A stretch of DNA of 24,510 bases. Source: Symbiobacteriaceae bacterium. Its GTDB lineage: Bacteria; Bacillota_E; Symbiobacteriia; Symbiobacteriales; Symbiobacteriaceae. The notes beneath the pieces are model-generated. The model saw only the letters and a list, made by a program, of their open reading frames with translations, had not been told where the DNA came from and made no database searches. This document shows positions 23,510-24,510 of the stretch, piece by piece; within the stretch, counting starts at the first letter, position 1, and every line of letters starts with the position of its first letter. Both the position numbers and the translations under genes were made by a program. The DNA lies in the NCBI GenBank assembly GCA_027356675.1, contig DAHVXO010000241.1, positions 1-24,510 of the forward strand, read 5' to 3'.

Positions 23510-23549
23510 ATGGCCCGCCATGAGAACTAGCAGTTCTCTGGCGGGCCAT
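23510..23549. terminator. Bidirectional terminator between convergent genes
   Basis: ATGGCCCGCCA (23510-23520) pairs with 23539-23549, and the inner GAGAACT/AGTTCTC (23522-23528 with 23532-23538) stacks on top, giving an 18-bp hairpin with a 3-base loop and a single unpaired T. The plus-strand tail is TCTTCTG. It separates the rightward operon from the leftward small genes. Confidence 0.85.
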
Positions 23550-23563
23550 TCTTCTGCCCCAAC

Positions 23564-23830
23564 TTACGCCAGGTCTTCGAAAGCCTCGACGGCGGCCTCC
23601 CTGGAGTTGAACATAACCCGGCGCCAATCATCGGGCTGGAGCAGCTGGTTGCTTGGCAACCCAACATCACAGCCAATCAGACGCTCATCCCCTTCCAAGA
23701 CCCTGACCCATGCCCACCCAGCACGCTCATCTTCGACTAGCCCCTTGACCATCCGGAGTCTGTGCCCAGGTCCAGGGAGAACCGTAACCAGGTCGACCAA
23801 CCGTTGGGGGGATGGCGTTAAGAAACACAC
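23564..23830 (-). CDS. Hypothetical small protein
   Basis: 88 residues from GTG 23830, chosen because AGGGGG lies 9 bases upstream and just 19 bases separate it from the previous gene. A longer frame to 23902 would overlap that gene. The sequence has a mixed beta/alpha look (LVDLVTVLPGPGHRLRMVKGL, then WAWVRVLEGDERLIG) and ends in WRRVMFNSREAAVEAFEDLA. I recognise no family. It forms the downstream part of a leftward cluster with the TM-anchored protein. Confidence 0.55.
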   Translation of the reverse strand: MCFLTPSPQRLVDLVTVLPGPGHRLRMVKGLVEDERAGWAWVRVLEGDERLIGCDVGLPSNQLLQPDDWRRVMFNSREAAVEAFEDLA

Positions 23831-23849
23831 AAACCGATTCCCCCTGGCC

Positions 23850-24287
23850 TCAGAATAGATATCGCAGTATGACTCCAGAGACCAACAAACCGACGGCCGC
23901 ACCGGCGATCAGGCTCCATCTGCGTGCTCGTTTCTTAGCTTCGGCAAGCTCCCAAGGCAGCCCATGCGCTTGCCCATCGGGGTTGTCCATGTCGACCCAG
24001 CCGCTGCCGTGGATACGCATTTCGGGCCGCTTTCTCTCGGCGTTCCAGCGCACCTCAACCCCTGCTTCGCGAAGGGCTTCCTCAAGAATTGCCAGTTCAG
24101 CTTGTATTCGAGCGCCAGGCAAACCCAGCGCCACCTTCACGATCCGCCACCTTACCTCGGCATGAAGTACCGACATCAAGGCCCGTGCCAGAACCTCACC
24201 GTCGCCAGCTTCATCGGGTTGAAGCTGGCGCCATGTCTCCCAAAGCATCTCTTCTGTACGGCTGCGAAGTTCAACGGACTTCGTCAT
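23850..24287 (-). CDS. Hypothetical protein with C-terminal membrane anchor
   Basis: 145 residues. The N-terminal about 110 are charged and helical (LRSRTEEMLWETWRQLQ and similar), followed by a basic KKRARR patch at 117-122 and one hydrophobic segment to the end (LIAGAAVGLLVSGVILRYLF). This is a tail-anchored topology, with the bulk likely in the cytosol. I recognise no family. ATG 24287 follows AGGAGA. It lies 30 bases after a partial gene on the same strand and 19 bases before the 88-residue gene, suggesting a leftward operon of small unknown proteins. Confidence 0.7.
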   Translation of the reverse strand: MTKSVELRSRTEEMLWETWRQLQPDEAGDGEVLARALMSVLHAEVRWRIVKVALGLPGARIQAELAILEEALREAGVEVRWNAERKRPEMRIHGSGWVDMDNPDGQAHGLPWELAEAKKRARRWSLIAGAAVGLLVSGVILRYLF

Positions 24288-24317
24288 AAGGTCTCTCCTG
24301 CCTTGAGGGCAAGACGG

Positions 24318-24510
24318 CTAGGCCGTCTCACCAAGCTCTTGGGGCTTTCTCCAGCAATCCAAAATCATCACAAGTTTTGTCGCTGCTTGGCGCTCGTACC
24401 ATGAGCGCTGAACGACATACATGCGCCGGGTGGGTCGGTCGACAAGGAGTACCGCTGTGGCCACCCTGCCATCCTTACCGATCGGGAACCCCCTCAGATC
24501 CTGGTGCTGC
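24318..24510 (-). CDS. Hypothetical protein, C-terminal part, runs off the window
   Basis: An open frame enters from the right edge and ends at TAG (24318-24320), giving 63 residues. It contains RGFPIGKDGRVATAVLLVD, then RRMYVVQRSWYERQ. Spacing (30 bases to the next ATG) and coding-like composition suggest a real gene in the leftward small-protein cluster. A 7-bp hairpin AGACGGC/GCCGTCT overlaps the stop codon. I do not recognise the product, and its start lies outside. Confidence 0.5.
   Translation of the reverse strand, partial: QHQDLRGFPIGKDGRVATAVLLVDRPTRRMYVVQRSWYERQAATKLVMILDCWRKPQELGETA

Noticed and set aside
24484..24494. GGAACCCCCTC near the right edge resembling the outer edge of the transposon end (TGAACCCCCTC)
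   Set aside because: The shared word is about ten bases, and the adjoining sequence does not match the 38-bp repeat.

Overview
The window comes from a GC-rich bacterium, most likely a high-GC Firmicute of the Symbiobacterium type. That placement is an inference from strong AGGAGG-type ribosome binding sites, frequent GTG and TTG starts, a thioredoxin-type ArsC, a CC/Se-motif protein, and a CheX plus HD-GYP pair. I did no database comparison.

Left part (1-4700): a metal module. It holds the tail of an ArsR/CadC-type repressor, a CadA-like P1B ATPase with two nearly identical metal-binding domains, a signal peptidase II whose first catalytic Asp is Asn, and two CopZ-N-like Fe-S/zinc proteins facing each other across an unassigned stretch.

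Centre (4800-13040): two arsenic operons around a compact divergent promoter. Leftward runs arsR-arsD-arsA-arsC-acr3, probably continuing into the second CopZ-like gene; it reduces arsenate, chaperones arsenite and pumps it out. Rightward are a small CC/Se-motif gene with its own terminator, then a MarR-controlled operon: marR, a fused ArsN2-ArsN1 acetyltransferase, an MFS exporter and arsM. The second operon is suited to organic and methylated arsenicals such as arsinothricin rather than to inorganic arsenite alone.

13150-18325: the transposition end of a Tn3-family transposon with two tyrosine recombinases, a candidate recombination core between them, a full-length DDE transposase and a 38-bp GGGG-type terminal repeat. 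The repeat abruptly ends the reading frame of a DxE exonuclease-like gene, so the right insertion boundary is visible. I found no convincing left repeat, so the metal and arsenic genes may be cargo of a transposon that starts left of the window.

Right part (18326-24510): host-type sequence. It has the truncated exonuclease gene behind a winged-helix-like gene, a perfect 19-bp inverted repeat, a roughly 270-bp transposase-less element with long imperfect inverted ends, a secreted precursor with an eight-cysteine hydrophobic C-terminus plus a small membrane protein (bacteriocin/immunity-like), an HD-GYP/CheX/unknown operon, and a leftward cluster of small unknown proteins that runs off the end.
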